Below are positions 1-11,819 of a stretch of DNA of 64,000 bases, in pieces. How positions within the stretch are numbered: the stretch's first letter is position 1; every line of letters begins with the position of its first letter. The notes under the pieces are model-generated. The model ran no database searches and was not told where the DNA came from. It worked only from the letters and a program-made list of their open reading frames with translations. The stretch comes from Dioszegia crocea. Taxonomy: Eukaryota > Basidiomycota > Tremellomycetes > Tremellales > Bulleribasidiaceae. The translations under genes were made by a program, and so were the position numbers. The DNA lies in contig BCKK01000011.1 of NCBI GenBank assembly GCA_001600615.1, forward strand, positions 556,839 to 620,838. Direction: 5' to 3'.

Positions 1-1042
1 GACAAACATGGGGAAATAACAATCCTGGACGCCGAGCTTTTTGATTTCGTCGTCGAACCAGTCTGCAATATCAGCTTTGCCCTGAAGTCTGCTTGAGCAA
101 AATCTAGCTCACTCTGGATAGTCTGCCAAACGGTGTATGACCATGGACGGAGAATGTAGCATCCGGAAATGTCGTAGTAGTCCAACATTTGACCCTTTAG
201 GAGGACCTGAGGATTTAGCTAGGTTCATACATGATAACGCGCTAGCTCACCTCAGTATACCATCCCGAGAAATCTTCCTCCTTCTTGTATCGGATAGCCA
301 TCTCGGACTGGTCCTCGTCCTTCTTGACAGTCTGGGGCTTGATGCCGGATCTATAGGGTCAGTTGATTTCCTCGATGTCCTGGACGATTTGTCTCACGCA
401 ATTGGCGCCGCAGGCTTCTTCTCCTCCTTCTTGGCCTCTCCGCCCTCAGCCTTCATACCCGCAAAATCAAGCACCTTCAGACCCTTCTCACCCTCCCCAC
501 TCTTCAAGCTCGAGAGGTACGCCTTAATCTCGCTACCTTTCAAAAACACCGTGCTGGCCCCACCGGCCAATCGGAACGGGTGAGTCGCGTCACTCCCAGC
601 TAGTGCCTGATCGAGAATAAGGTGCAGAGTCTCGGGAGCAGGAGAGGGAAGCGAGAAGAGAGAGACGTCATCTTTGGTCTGTGCGCCAGGGAAAGTTTCC
701 TTGATCAGATCCTCGGAAGCCAATCGCAATTCCTTCAGGTTGAGCGATTTCCCAATGGCCGAAGATGTATACTCTGACGATTCGAGAGAGACAATCAGGA
801 CTGGGGTGGGGGTTGCAGATTTAGCAGTCTTGGGTTTGAATAGTAGCTGAAGGGTTAGCTGATGCCCGACTGCAAAGAGGACGCTAGCGTACAGTTTTGG
901 TCATTGCAAGATTCGTCTTGCCAGCCTTTTCAAGCTCAGCCTTCCATTCTGCGCCACTGGTCACTTGAGCGTGCTCTAGGATTTCAGGCTTGCTGATGCT
1001 GAGCTTTTCGAGGTTGGAGATGATGTCGGATTGGGACGCCAT
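1..1042 (-). CDS. Cytosolic prolyl-tRNA synthetase, N-terminal part (cut by window edge)
   Basis: Charges tRNA-Pro with proline in the cytosol. The ATG at 1042 opens a protein starting MASQSD. Its first ~200 residues look like the YbaK/INS-type editing-like domain that fungal ProRS carries at the N-terminus. After a charged Lys/Glu/Ala linker comes the start of the class II catalytic core: a segment reading [10 protein letters not shown], then [15 protein letters not shown] and [14 protein letters not shown], the family's characteristic entry into the active site. Introns are read at about 849-892, 351-397, 207-250 and 82-112; the last is only 31 nt. The rest of the catalytic and anticodon-binding domains lie beyond base 1. 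Family assignment is firm; exact splice sites are inferred. Confidence 0.9.
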
Positions 1043-1469
1043 GGTGAAAAGGGGCCGGGTTGGGCAGAGAGAGTGGGTAATGCTGGTGGGTACGCGTATG
1101 AATTGACGGGATGAGAGTCTAGTAAAGAGGGTATTGAGCATGTACTCTGTAGGGAGAGGGGTAGATGAGGAATGTCTAGGAAATGTCGAGTTGGATCAGG
1201 CAACATCCCTTTGGCTCAAGGTGCATCTGAAACACCTCGTTATCAACTCCACGTCAGTTTTTGGCCCCTACCCAGCTATGAATGATGGATTCGTCAAGCC
1301 TTGGATCTCGGGCGGTGCAGCTAGACTATACGGAAGGTCTGCAGTTCTGGAGAAGTGGGGATAACGCAGATAGGCCCTACGTCGCAAACGAAGATGCCCA
1401 GTCGATGCACCAGTTCTCCCACTCCCAAAATCTAATCTCTTCAAGCCAAAACCATACATCATTCATCCC
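1043..1469. other. Intergenic, prolyl-tRNA synthetase promoter side
   Basis: 427 bp between the ProRS start and the eL28 stop, both on the minus strand. It should hold the ProRS promoter and the eL28 3' UTR. Short open frames here have no recognisable product. No other element seen. Confidence 0.5.
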
Positions 1470-2480
1470 CTAGTCGAGCTCAATAACATCCTCGCCGTTC
1501 TGTCCCTTGGCAGCAGGGCCAGCAGCGGCAGCCTGCGCCTTCTTTCCTCGGAGCTTGGGGGCACGGGTCTTGGGGGGGTTGACGGATCGCCTCTGAGCAC
1601 GGACAATGGCGGAAGCGCGGGCGACGGCGGCCTGAGGGTTAGCTTAGTCCCATGAAGGTGAAGATCAGGCGGAGAATTGGAGACGAAAGGAAGCATTAAG
1701 TTGGAGGGGTGTCGGAAGGAATTGCTGCCTTCTCGGGGAATCATGCTTAAATCGCACAATCCTCCAATCCTCAATTCCGCCTTTTCCGCCTCGCCCCAAC
1801 TTTGCCCAGATCTCTGCTCCCATCCACACTGACAACGCCTCAAATCGAGTAACACAGATAGCGCATCTAACGCAAGATCACAAACTTACGTGACGGAGAT
1901 CGGGTCGGTAGCCCTTGCCAGCGGTCTCAGCAGCGGCAATCTTGGCAGCTCGTCGAGCGGTGGTACCGCGGCGGAGGGTAACGTGGGTGCGGGCACCGGC
2001 GACCTAGGCTCATCAGCACCGTTCCCAATTTCCAAATCCAACAGCAATTCCCCCTGCCGAAACAAAAACACACCTGGTGGGGGCTGACGTCCTTCTTGAC
2101 CTTGGTAATGTTGATACCTCCCTCCTTGTTCTGGTACAGGCTGACGGCGGCAGCGTTGGTGAGACCAGAGTACTTGTGGGAGTGACGGTTGAGGAGGTTT
2201 CCCTGGAATTGTCAGTGTGATTCGAGATTCACGCGAGTTCTGCCGTATCCGCTTCCTCCCGACCCATTATTTCCCAATACGCCCTGGGAAAGTCCTCAAT
2301 TCCACCGTCGACAGTCCCCCTCTCCGAAATATCCTCATGCCCAAAACCCCAATACTGCCTCCCCAGCGCTAATCCAAATTCCTAACTCACCTTCTCGGTG
2401 GAGAAGGTAGGTCCGACCTTACTCTTCACCATCAAAGAGTTGTTCTTCCTTAGAAGCAGCCACAGAAGGTCACCGGACAT
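1470..2480 (-). CDS. RPL28: 60S ribosomal protein eL28
   Basis: Structural protein of the large ribosomal subunit. The start at 2480 gives MSGDLLWLLLRKNNSLMVK, then GPTFSTEKGNLLNRHSHKYS, the conserved eL28 N-terminus (compare the human W-x-V-x-R-N-x-S pattern and the YSTEPNNL motif). The C-terminal half is very basic and ends in an Ala/Lys/Gly-rich tail closing EDVIELD. Three introns are read at about 2204-2392 (189 nt), 2020-2080 and 1635-1888 (over 250 nt), longer than usual in this window, as is common for ribosomal protein genes. The symbol follows animal usage; budding-yeast RPL28 is a different protein (uL15), and budding yeast lacks eL28. Confidence 0.9.
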
Positions 2481-3319
2481 CTTTGCCGAAGTGTTTTGTT
2501 GGGGGTAAGGGAGGGGGTAAGGTGTAGTAAAGATGAGAGGCAAGAAGAGGCCATGCCGAGCCAGACTGCTCAACCGCCACAACCGCGCTCGGCGAAACTT
2601 TCCGCGATAACTCCGATGATTTGTACGTAAAGCGGGTGCCACGTGGCAAGTGAGGATTGTTTCAGGTTCGAGTGAGTGGCGGTGAGTGGCGGGTTTCGAT
2701 CGAGCCAGCTATATAAGAGATTTCTGCAAGCAAACCAGCCTGTGTAGTGCCAGAGTCAGCTGAATTGACATGTTCGGTACAGGTTCACAATGAACGCAGA
2801 CTAGTTGGAGAGAAAAATCTCGAAGCCTGATTACAGGAATTTGCGTCGCGGGACTGATGCCGAAGTCAGACCGCTGTGCGCAGGTTTCATCGCAGCGCGA
2901 AGCTAGCTAATCTAATTGTGACGTACCTAAGGCTCCCAGGACGCTCCCGAAAGCCACAGGCTGTGTATGATTCCCGGACTGGTGTGTGAGCCCTCCGCCT
3001 GTACAATTGCACCTGGGAGCGAGCCTTGATATATGAGCCATTGATATTTGATCATCCGCAAGGCGACGTCTCTCAGATCTGCAACCTTACTCGACCAGCA
3101 TGCTTAGTATGACTACCCATCCGCTGCAGGGTTACACAACTCATATCACATGACATACTACACATCTACCCAAAGGCTACCTGAACACATCACCACTTTC
3201 TGCACACCCTAAGACGTCTCAAGCCTGCATGCCGGCCCAGCTCACGTCTGTCCCTGCATTTACCCTCTCACCCTCTTCTCGTAACCCATCCTCTTCTGAA
3301 ACTGGCACCAGTGTCACTC
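2481..3319. promoter_or_regulatory. Long upstream region of eL28
   Basis: 839 bp with no supported gene. It lies upstream of eL28 (minus) and downstream of the unknown minus-strand gene that ends at 3320. A TATATAA string at about 2710 is on the plus strand with no plus-strand gene behind it, so it is probably not a promoter element. Nothing else recognised. Confidence 0.4.
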
Positions 3320-4527
3320 TTAAACCTCCAGACCGGGCAATTGTGACACCATCAAATCAAGGTCAGACTGACCTCGCCCTTGCAAAGCGTGGAACATCCC
3401 TTGTAGCTGCTCGAGCGCGAAGCGGGCTTCCTCAGGACTGGATGTGTGGTATTGAAGAAGGGGAGTCTCTCCATGGACCAGCGAATAGCGGGTGACGAGG
3501 GGCAGGGATGAATCGGCAGATCCTAGCGTCACATTCATCTCGTAGCGAAACGAAATACCGGCGCCATGGTCGAGTGGGAAATCGTAAGAGGCGTCCTGTT
3601 GGCGAAGGAGGTTGACTTGGGAGATCCGCTCGTCACTCAGGCATTCAGTGAGGCTCTGCAGAACTCCGTCTTCCTTGTTCCAAAGATCGCAGTACATACC
3701 GAAGTAAGTCTTGAGCTGCTGCAGCGCAGTTTCGGGATTCTCAGGGACCGACGTATGGTATCGGAGTCCGAGGCTGCGGTTTCTGTCGTCGGTAATGTCG
3801 TGAGTGTGTAAGAGAGGTGTGTCCTTTCTGGCAGCTGAAGTAGAGCTGCTCGCCGCCGGGGGCGCACCTGCTGATCAGTTTTGACTTCCTCTAAGGTCTG
3901 GGAGCGAATGCGATTGTATGATCTTCCAAAGGTATAACTTACCACCTGTGCCGAGCTTGGCAGCAGCTCTCTCCGCTTTGGCCGCTTTGCTCCGTTTCGG
4001 TCGACCCGACGAGAGCTCTCCCAAGAACACCGGCCACGCTGCACACCGCCTCTTCCCACTGGAATCCATCGTTTGGAATCGTCCGAGCGGACGAGAAGTT
4101 TGCACAAGCTTGCAGTGGATCTCGCATGGCCCGTGTTGTGCCCACACTCCTCCGTCGTGTACTGAGATAGTCGGATAGGCGAGAAATTCGTTCGGTGCAA
4201 GAGATTTTCCTCATCCTCCGCTTCGTGTTTGGGACAGTAGGGCTGTCCGGTCTCTCGCAGTCGTCTCTCATATTTGAGCAGGTATGCATGATGAGCTGAG
4301 ATCTGTTCAGGTGTCAGACCGTAGTACGACAGTGCGGCGACAGCCTCATCGGAAGGGGGCCGGTGAAGGCCGACGTGATAGAGCTTCTCTGATCTCCTGT
4401 TGAACAGTGATGCGCTGTTGTCACAAGAGTCTGAATCGGACACTGGGTACGCGCAAGTGTGCCTATGTGCGGCGAGAATCTTGTCCGACACATAAAATGG
4501 TCTATTGGACGGAGTTGAGTTAGACAT
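3320..4527 (-). CDS. Unknown protein, spliced
   Basis: Not recognised. The ATG at 4527 gives MSNSTPSNRPFYV. The first exon is rich in His, Cys and Arg (CAYP ... CDNS ... YCPKHE ... ECGHN). A candidate 72-nt intron at about 3872-3943 (GTAAGT ... AACTGATCAG) leads to a last exon that reads cleanly to a stop at 3320 through LRYHTSVPENPE, YFGMYCDLWNKEDG and FRYEMNVTLG. Another frame between about 4150 and 3944, with a basic Lys/Ala-rich stretch (KRSKAAKAERAAAK), fits the exon junction better than the frame running straight on from the ATG, so one more intron or a frameshift probably lies near 4150. No domain assigned. The final exon is the surest part. Confidence 0.5.
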
Positions 4528-5394
4528 GACGATCGGCTGGGTTGCTTCTTGGCAAGACCGATGGTAGGCCGAGGAGCTCGGGAAGGCTGATGTGATTGAT
4601 GTTTGGGAACGAGAGGTGCAGCTGTCGGCGGATATGGCGGGCGCTAATCGAGTGCAATGTAAGAAAGAGGAAAGTAAGGGGGGGAAATATAAGCAAGACC
4701 CTTTCGCCACCGATGCTCGCAGATCATGAAAGGAAGACGTCAGCCGGGAGTGAGCTGAGTGCGTCCAGGGCCGGCGTCACAGTGCCCAGGGGGTCACCAT
4801 GTCAAAGGAGCTGGTGAGTGCGCATGCGTCATTGTGACCTCCGAGCGCATGAGCGAATCGAGACATTATATCGTGAGCTGCGCGATATTCCGCAATGATA
4901 CCTCCCAATTCCGGACGATGATGCTAGCAAAGATAGCCAGTTTGCTGGTAGATTTCAATATCTTGAAGGAACCGCGTGAGCCAAGATGAGTCATGACATC
5001 GGTAGATCAGGTCCAACTGGCGAAGATTCTGCACTTCTCTTGATCCTACGGCCATGAGGTCAGTGTCGTGAGTGCTTATGGTACGTCTCAAACAGAGCAT
5101 GACCTTCAGAAGGTGTTTCCTCTGGCTCTTGTTGATGTATGGTTGACGATGGGATGTCTTGAGGGCACCCCCAAGGGCAGATAATTTGCTTCCGTTGTCT
5201 CCAGCAGCAAGCGCGTCCACCACCTCTTTGCTCTCCACATACCTCACATCTCAACACCTCACCCGCAGTACAGACACACCTTCTCATCCAGCGAGAGCAG
5301 CACTGGAGCAGCTAAAAGTACACCAGCGCAGCTTCTTGTTGAAAAATAAACAGCGCAGACCGATTACTCGAAGCAGCAGGGATCAACCGGCAAG
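4528..5394. promoter_or_regulatory. Divergent intergenic region before the COPI gene
   Basis: 867 bp between the unknown minus-strand gene and the COPI gene. It should hold both promoters and the COPI 5' UTR. A minus-strand open frame at 4924-5247 looks protein-like but has no ATG near its 5' end, so it is not called. No other element recognised. Confidence 0.4.
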
Positions 5395-8300
5395 ATGGTA
5401 CGTGTCGCTGTCTCCGCTTGGTGTGCTAGCTGACTCGCCAGCCGATGCTCCTTGATATTACTGTGAGTCTGATCAGACCGCTTGATGTAAACACCAGCTG
5501 ATATCCCCAGCGGAAGCTCCTAGCGCGGTCAGATAGAGTCAAGTCTGTTGACTTCCACCCTACTGAGCCACATGTAATCTGCGGTTTATAGTAAGTGGCC
5601 TTTACAAGGAGGGAGGACGCGAGCTTATTCATTAGCAACGGTCAAGTAAAGATCTGGAACTATGAAACCCAGACCGACTTGAAGACGTTCGAGGTGACGG
5701 ATGTGCCAGTACGATGTGTCAAATACATTGCGCGTAAGAACTGGGTAAGCCCTTTTGACTACCCAAACAGCACACTGCTGACCCATAGTTCGTCTCTGGG
5801 TCTGACGACTTCCAATTACGCGTCTACAACATCTCAACAGGAGAGAAAATCACCTCATTCGAAGCTCACCCGGACTATATCCGATGTCTGACCGTGCACC
5901 CAACGCTCAGCTTGGTGTTGACTGGGAGTGACGATATGACTATCAAATGTTGGGACTGGGACAAGGGATGGCGATGTGTCCAGGTGAGTCATTAGTACGA
6001 CTTAGCTAATGTAGATCTTTGAGGGGCACACCCACTACATTATGGCCCTAGCCATCAACCCAAAAGACCCACAAACGTTCGCTTCGGCCTGTCTTGACCA
6101 CACGGTCAAAGTTTGGTCACTTGGAAACCCCGTCCCTAATTTCAGCTTGGATGCGCACGAGAAGGGTGTCAACTATGTGGATTATTATCATGGAGGAGAT
6201 AGGCCGTATATCGTGACGACGGGTGATGATCGGTATGTCCCACGTCGCGCTGAGCTAATGTCAGCTTGGTCAAAATCTGGGACTACCACTCTAAATCCTG
6301 CGTCCAAACACTCGAATCTCACACTGCCAATGTCTCTTTCGCCATCTTCCACCCATCCCTCCCTATCCTCCTTTCCGGTTCAGAAGATGGGACTGTCAAG
6401 ATTTGGCACTCGTCTACGTACCGCTTGGAAAACACGTTGAGCTATGGTCTGGAGCGGGCGTGGTGTGTGGCCTACAGGAGAAGCGGGAACGAGGTCGCTA
6501 TTGGGTTCGACGAGGGTGCTGTGGTTGTCAAGGTGAGTCCAGAAGTGAATCAGGCTAATGTCAGCTCGGTCGCGACGAACCAGCCGTGTCAATGGATACA
6601 TCAGGCAAGGTTGTCTATGCTAGGAATACCGAAATCCTCACTGCCAATGTCTCTAGCGTCGGTGCAGATGGTAAGTCTCCCTGTGGACACCGCTGACCCC
6701 AGGCGAAACTGTTGAAGACGGCCAAAGACTATCCATCCCCCTTCGCGATCTCGGCACGACCGAAGTCTACCCCCAATCCCTGCAACACAGTCCTAATGGC
6801 CGATTTGTCACTGTCTGCGGTGACGGAGAGTACATCATCTACACCGCTCTTGCTTGGCGTAACAAGGCGTTCGGGTCGGGTACTTCTTTCGCCTGGGCAA
6901 CAGACTCCAACACCTACGCTGTGCAAGAGGGTAAATCGAAAATCAGGGTGTACCGCTCGTTCAAGGAACGGCCCGGGTTCATCAAATCTTCGGGATCTTG
7001 GGCGGTAGAGGGCGTTCATGGCGGACCATTACTCGCTGCGAGGGGTAACGGCTTTGTCATGTTCTGGGATTGGGAGACTGGAGCGATTGTACGAAGGATC
7101 GAGGTGGACGCTACGAATGTCAGCTGGTCTCAATCTGGCGAGCTTGTCGCCATTACCGCCGAGGACTCATTCTATATCTTGCGATTCGACAGGGAGGCGT
7201 ACAATGCCAGGCTGGATTCAGGCGAGACGATCGGGGATGAAGGTGTTGAAGAGGCATTTGACGTCGTTGCTGATATTTCCGAATCGTAAGTTTTTGCCTG
7301 GCATCGCTGATTGCAGTGTCAAAACTTGTAAATGGGTCGGAGACTGCTTCATCTACACCAACGCCAGCAACCGATTGTCATACCTCATTGGTGACCAGCC
7401 CCACGTCATCAACCACTTTGATCAAGGTATCTACCTCCTCGGCTACCTCCCCGCGCACAACCGAATCTACGTCACCAACAAGGATATGAGCATTATGAGT
7501 TACTCCTTGAGCTTGACTGTTGTCGAGTATCAGTCGGCAATCTTAAGAGGCGACATGGCCGCTGCCGAGGCTATGCTACCGACCATCCCCGCCGATCAGC
7601 GGAACAGGATTGCGCGATTCTTGGAGGGTCAAGGTATGTTTTTCGACCGTACAAAGCTAATGCCAGACCTCAAAGAGCTCGCCCTGTCCGTATCGACCGA
7701 CGCAGACCACCGGTTCGACCTTGCCATCTCGCTAAACGACCTCGAGACTGCCCTCGCTCTCGTCCGCGAAGCCCCCGAAGCTGGTTCTCAGGCCAAATGG
7801 AAGCTAGTCGGTGACAAGGCTTTGGCGGCATGGCAGATGGATCTCGCCCAAGAGGCGTTTGAAAAGGCCGGCGACCTACCTGCCCTTCTCCTACTATACA
7901 CATCCCTCTCCGACCGATCCGGCATGGAACGCCTAGCCAAACTTGCGCTCGCCCGAGGTCAAAACAACATTGCCTTTGCCGCTTTCCTCCAACTTGGAGA
8001 TAGCGCATCGTGTATTGACCTCTTGTCCAAGACTGGCCGTCTGCCCGAGGCTGCCCTGTTTGCGCGGACATACGCCCCGCATCTCGCCGGCCCAGTCGTC
8101 AAAGCTTGGAAGGCCGAATTGGTTGATGCTGGAAGGCAAAAGGTGGCGGATACAATTGCGGACCCGGAGGAGGATGGAGATTTGTTCCCTGAGTCTAGTC
8201 AGGGTAACAGCGAGGGAAGTGGGGTGATGGTGGAAAAGCCGGATGTGGAGATGGAGGAAGAGGCCAAGCCTGCGGGGGTGGTAGAGGAGGTGAAGGAAAA

Positions 8301-8501
8301 GGTCAAAGAGGCGGTGATTGAGCCTGTCGAGGGGTTGGTGGAGAAAGTCAAGGAGTTGGCTGTGGGCACTGAAGGTGAGTTTTTCGATGCGATGTACGCT
8401 GATGAGTAGAAACACCAGAAGAAGAAAAGGCTGCGCCTGTCACGGAGGCACCGGCGGTAGCATCGGGTGGAGGCAAAAAGAAGGGCGGGAAGAAGAAGTA
8501 G
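5395..8501 (+). CDS. SEC27: Coatomer subunit beta-prime (COPI), WD40/TPR protein
   Basis: Subunit of the COPI coat on Golgi-to-ER vesicles; its WD40 propellers bind dilysine cargo tails. The protein begins [25 protein letters not shown], matching the COPB2 start. It runs through repeated WD motifs ([46 protein letters not shown]), then the second propeller ([13 protein letters not shown]) and the alpha-solenoid ([34 protein letters not shown]). About 860 residues. The ATG is followed at once by an intron (5398-5441), and exon 2 is only 21 nt (5442-5462); this start is chosen because it gives the conserved N-terminus. A final 35-nt intron (8375-8409) leads to a Lys/Gly-rich tail ending at 8501. 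The C-terminus also has a Glu/Val/Lys-rich linker. Confidence 0.95.
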
Positions 8502-8700
8502 TGTTACGTCTAGAGGGGATTTTGTTATGACTCATGCACGTTTTGGATCTAGAAGTGGGGTTGTGTCGTACCTATGGCTTCAGGACTCGGAGTCGGGGAT
8601 CAGTAGGCTCATGAAGTCTACCATTGTGATGAAAGTTTGGACGGTAGGATGATATATGGCCGTAACTCCAGCTTTAAGTTAAACATTCATGCAGCACCCC

Positions 8701-9774
8701 TCACAACTCCGATTCCAGCTTCATCAACTGCCCAAAGATCTCATCTGACGCCTTGAGACCGGCCTCAGTGACGTTCGGCAACGGAGACCGTACAACGCCA
8801 TTCCCATAGCCGAAGTACTTTCGCACAGCGAGCTTATACCCAGCTAAACATCAGCTCCAATCCTCGAGGCTCACTCACCCAACCCGCAAATCTTCCCAGC
8901 TGCCGAATCTGCATCTGCCAAAATATCCTGCAACTCCCGCGCGCCGTCAACATCCCCAGCGAGATACTTCTTAAAGCAAGCAGTGTGGACTTTGGGGAAG
9001 AGGTTGCAGAGACCACACGTAGCCTGGGATCAGCATAGCTTTTACGTCAACTCACCCCAGTCATCCCTGCCAACAACCCATGAATGATGAAATCGCTCTT
9101 CCCGCCCATAGGCGCAAAGGTCTCGCGGCTGGTATGCTTGGCTACACGGTGGATCTTGCCCACATTCCCACAGGTGAATTTTGCACCGACGATATTGGGG
9201 TGTTGGGCCAGGGTGATGATTGTGTCTGAGTCTAGGTCAATCCCAGCTGTTACCCCAGGGAAGTTACTGCTGTCAGCCCTGGTCGTAGGGAGTACTCACT
9301 AGAGGATGACGGGGAGAACACTCTTATCCGCCAGCTCGGTAAAGTAGGCAATCAAGACGGGTTTGGTCATTGCTGCAGCCCAGTAATGAGGGGCGATGAC
9401 AAGGGAAAACTCCGCCCCGGCTTCTTTAGCCTGTCGAGTGAGGGATAACGTCTCCTTCATGGACATCGACCCTGTTCCGGCCACGATGGGAATGTGGGTG
9501 TAGCCACCTTTATCGAGAGCTTGGCGAGTAGTGGAGATGGCCAATTTGCGCTCTGTCATTAGTTCTGTTCCGCTTTAGACTCACCCTCTGCGTCAAGATG
9601 GACAGACTCTCCGTTTGTGCCCTGTACAACTATCCCCGCCATACCGCCCTCCGCCATTCGCAGCGCATGTCGGGTGATGTTGGCGGTATCGAGATTGTCA
9701 TCCTCATCGTAGAAGATTACAGTGGGGACGTAAAGTCCAGAAGGGGGTACTTTGGTATTTGCCGAGGCGGTCAT
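8701..9774 (-). CDS. DHDPS/N-acetylneuraminate-lyase superfamily aldolase
   Basis: Class I aldolase of the dihydrodipicolinate-synthase family, about 310 residues. Such fungal enzymes usually cleave 2-oxo-3-deoxy acids or 4-hydroxy-2-oxoglutarate to pyruvate plus an aldehyde. Seen: GTNGES (the family GTTGE-type pyruvate-binding motif) near residue 55, LPVIL followed after an intron by a Pro-Gly turn, and VGAKFTCGNVGK, whose lysine fits the Schiff-base position and which resembles fungal keto-deoxy-acid aldolases (GaaC type) more than bacterial DapA. Fungi make lysine by the aminoadipate route, so true DapA function is unlikely. It is the first of three same-strand enzymes (tartrate/malate-type dehydrogenase and hydroxyacid dehydrogenase upstream). 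Substrate not determined. Confidence 0.85.
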
Positions 9775-10199
9775 GTTCTAGCTTGGGATGAAGGGGGAGG
9801 TGAAGAAGAACCATCATAGTCTTGAATGTTCTTATAGCGGACCTGGATTGGTATTTCGTTGGTATTCCTCGGGGAAGCGGTCCGACATTTCCCGCTAGCC
9901 GAGCGACAAGCGGTCGACTCGTGTGGTGCGCTGCAAGCATACACTCGAGATCACCCTAGGCGTACCTGCATTCAGCGAGATCAAAGCATGCATCCAAGTC
10001 CCATGCTTAGAGAGGCTTAAAGTTTGCCAGCCAACGATTCAGGCACGGAAGGACCAAAGGACCCCCCGGGGAAATTGCGGGGTAGATGTCTTGAGCTTTC
10101 GAGGTATGCGCCTCCCAGCATTAATACACAACAACAGGGAGTGCCATATGTGATGATGCATCGCCTGAAGCGGATACCAAAGCCCAAAGTACAGCCCTA
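9775..10199. promoter_or_regulatory. Upstream region of the aldolase gene
   Basis: 425 bp, the aldolase promoter side and the 3' end of the next enzyme gene. Several CGG/CCG triplets lie around 9835-9915, including CGGTCCG at 9878-9884, the half-site type bound by Zn2Cys6 regulators; spacing is not diagnostic. No gene seen. Confidence 0.35.
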
Positions 10200-11398
10200 C
10201 TACAAGGTTTCTATGAGGTGCAGGATGTGTTTGCCCAATCCCTTGCAATCTCCCTTTCCGCCGAGGTCCGGAGTGACCACTGACTCTCCCCCTTCTCCCA
10301 GGGCAGTCTCGATGGCCTGCATGACCTTATCCGCAGCATTTTCGAAGCCGAAATGCGAGAGAAGCATCTGACCGGCCCAGATCATTCCAATGGGGTTGGC
10401 GATGCCCTTACCGGCGATATCGGGGGCAGAGCCATGGACGGGTTCGAAGAGGGAAGGGAAGAGACCAGTAGGGTTGATGTTGCCAGAGGGAGCGACTCCG
10501 ATGGAGCCAGTGCAGGCTGGTCCAAGGTCAGAGAGGATATCACCGAAGAGGTTCTGATATCAGCACAGTACCTCGTAGCAACTTACAGATCCCACAACCA
10601 CATCAAACAACTCCGGCCTGAGCACGAACCAAGCACACAAGATATCAATGTGATACTTGTCCACCTTGACATCACCGTAGTTCTCCGCCATCGCCTTGAC
10701 CCTCTCATCCCAATAAGGCATCGAGATGGAAATCCCATTACTCTTGGTGGCACTCGTCAACCTCTTCCTCGGCCGACTCTGCGCCAAGTCAAACGCGTAC
10801 TTGAGCACCCTATCCACCCCCGTCCTCGTCATGATGGTGTCCTGGACAACAAACTCCCTATCTGTTCCCGGGAACATCTTTCCGCCAATAGAAGAGTACT
10901 CGCCCTCGGTGTTCTCGCGAACGACCCAGAAATCGATATCGCCAATTTTCTTGTCGGCGAGTGGGCATTTGATACCGGGGAGGAGACGGCAGGGACGGAG
11001 GGAGATGTACTGGTCAAACTCGCGTCTGAATTGGATGAGGGAGCCCCAGAGGGAGATGTGGTCGGGAACGCGCTCGGGGTCACCCACGGCACCAAAATAG
11101 ATGGCGTCGTATTCGGATAGGACAGACTTCCAGTTATCAGGCATCATGCTGCCTTCTTTGAGGTACCGGTCGCAGGTGGCCCAATCATTGAATTTCTCGT
11201 CAAACTCGATGTCGATGTTGAACCTTTCTATCAGCAGGCGTCAAGGAAGAGAAGACAAACTTACCGCTTAGCAGCAGCCTTCATACAGGCTACGCCCTCA
11301 GGCATGACCTCCTGACCGATACCATCTCCGGGGATGACGGCGATTCTCAGCTTCTTTGGGGTCTTGATATCGTTGGCGCTGGCAATTCCGCTGGACAT
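10200..11398 (-). CDS. Tartrate dehydrogenase / D-malate dehydrogenase (decarboxylating) family
   Basis: Beta-decarboxylating dehydrogenase of the isopropylmalate/isocitrate/tartrate family, about 370 residues. It oxidises a 2-hydroxy acid with NAD and usually decarboxylates it. Seen: IAVIPGDGIGQEV near the N-terminus; YFGAVGDPERVPDHISLWG; FWVVRENTEGEYSS, the RENTEGEYS motif typical of tartrate/D-malate enzymes; the cofactor-end segment NLFGDILSDLGPACTGSIG; and EPVHGSAPDIAGKGIANP. The W-G-x-x-I-Q-F-R segment after VPDH is closer to the TtuC/DmlA branch than to leucine-pathway LeuB. Two introns are read at about 11225-11262 and 10552-10587. It sits between an aldolase and a D-hydroxyacid dehydrogenase on the same strand, suggesting a shared catabolic role. 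The exact substrate (D-malate, tartrate or other) is not settled. Confidence 0.88.
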
Positions 11399-11819
11399 GG
11401 TGGCGATGGAGTTTAAAGTGGAATTCGAAGGGAAGAAAGTGCAGGCTGTCAGAATGTATGTTGGGGGGGAAAACGTCCTTCTTTGCCCAAGAAGCGCTTC
11501 ATATACCTTTCATCTACGCTTCGGATGTCGGCTAGCGAGTGTCTTTAGCGGCCGGAGTATCCGCTCAGATTACAGCTAACTCCGGCACTCGAACGCCTAA
11601 GCCCGGAATCCCGCATCACGTAAGGCTCCGGTCGACGGGTGGAGGTCTGGACTTTTGGCTCTCTCCCGCGCGGCTGACTGTCCAGTCCCGATAAGGCCGA
11701 CGCGAAGTGCGACCTGGTTCTGGTTCTCGTGGGATGAGCACGCCACGATTCAAAGTTTCTCCTGCGTGTTGAAAGTGTCCTCAAGAAGTAGTCTGCATGC
11801 CCAGCCTACAAAATCTACC
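11399..11819. promoter_or_regulatory. Upstream region of the tartrate/malate-type dehydrogenase
   Basis: 421 bp rich in CGG/CCG triplets. CGGAGTATCCG at 11553-11563 is an inverted CGG-N5-CCG pair; CGG-N4-CCG lies at 11604-11613 and an everted CCG-N5-CGG at 11628-11638. Inverted CGG pairs are typical Zn2Cys6 sites, and two such regulators lie in this block. Binding is inferred only. Confidence 0.4.

Noticed and set aside
1635..2392. snoRNA inside the eL28 introns
   Set aside because: The introns are long enough, but no convincing C/D or H/ACA box set was seen on either strand.
2708..2717. TATATAA string as a promoter
   Set aside because: It faces the plus strand where no gene follows for over 2.6 kb.
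10353..11120. 255-codon plus-strand frame over the tartrate/malate-type dehydrogenase
   Set aside because: It is antisense to a gene with clear family motifs; long antisense frames are common in GC-rich fungal genes.
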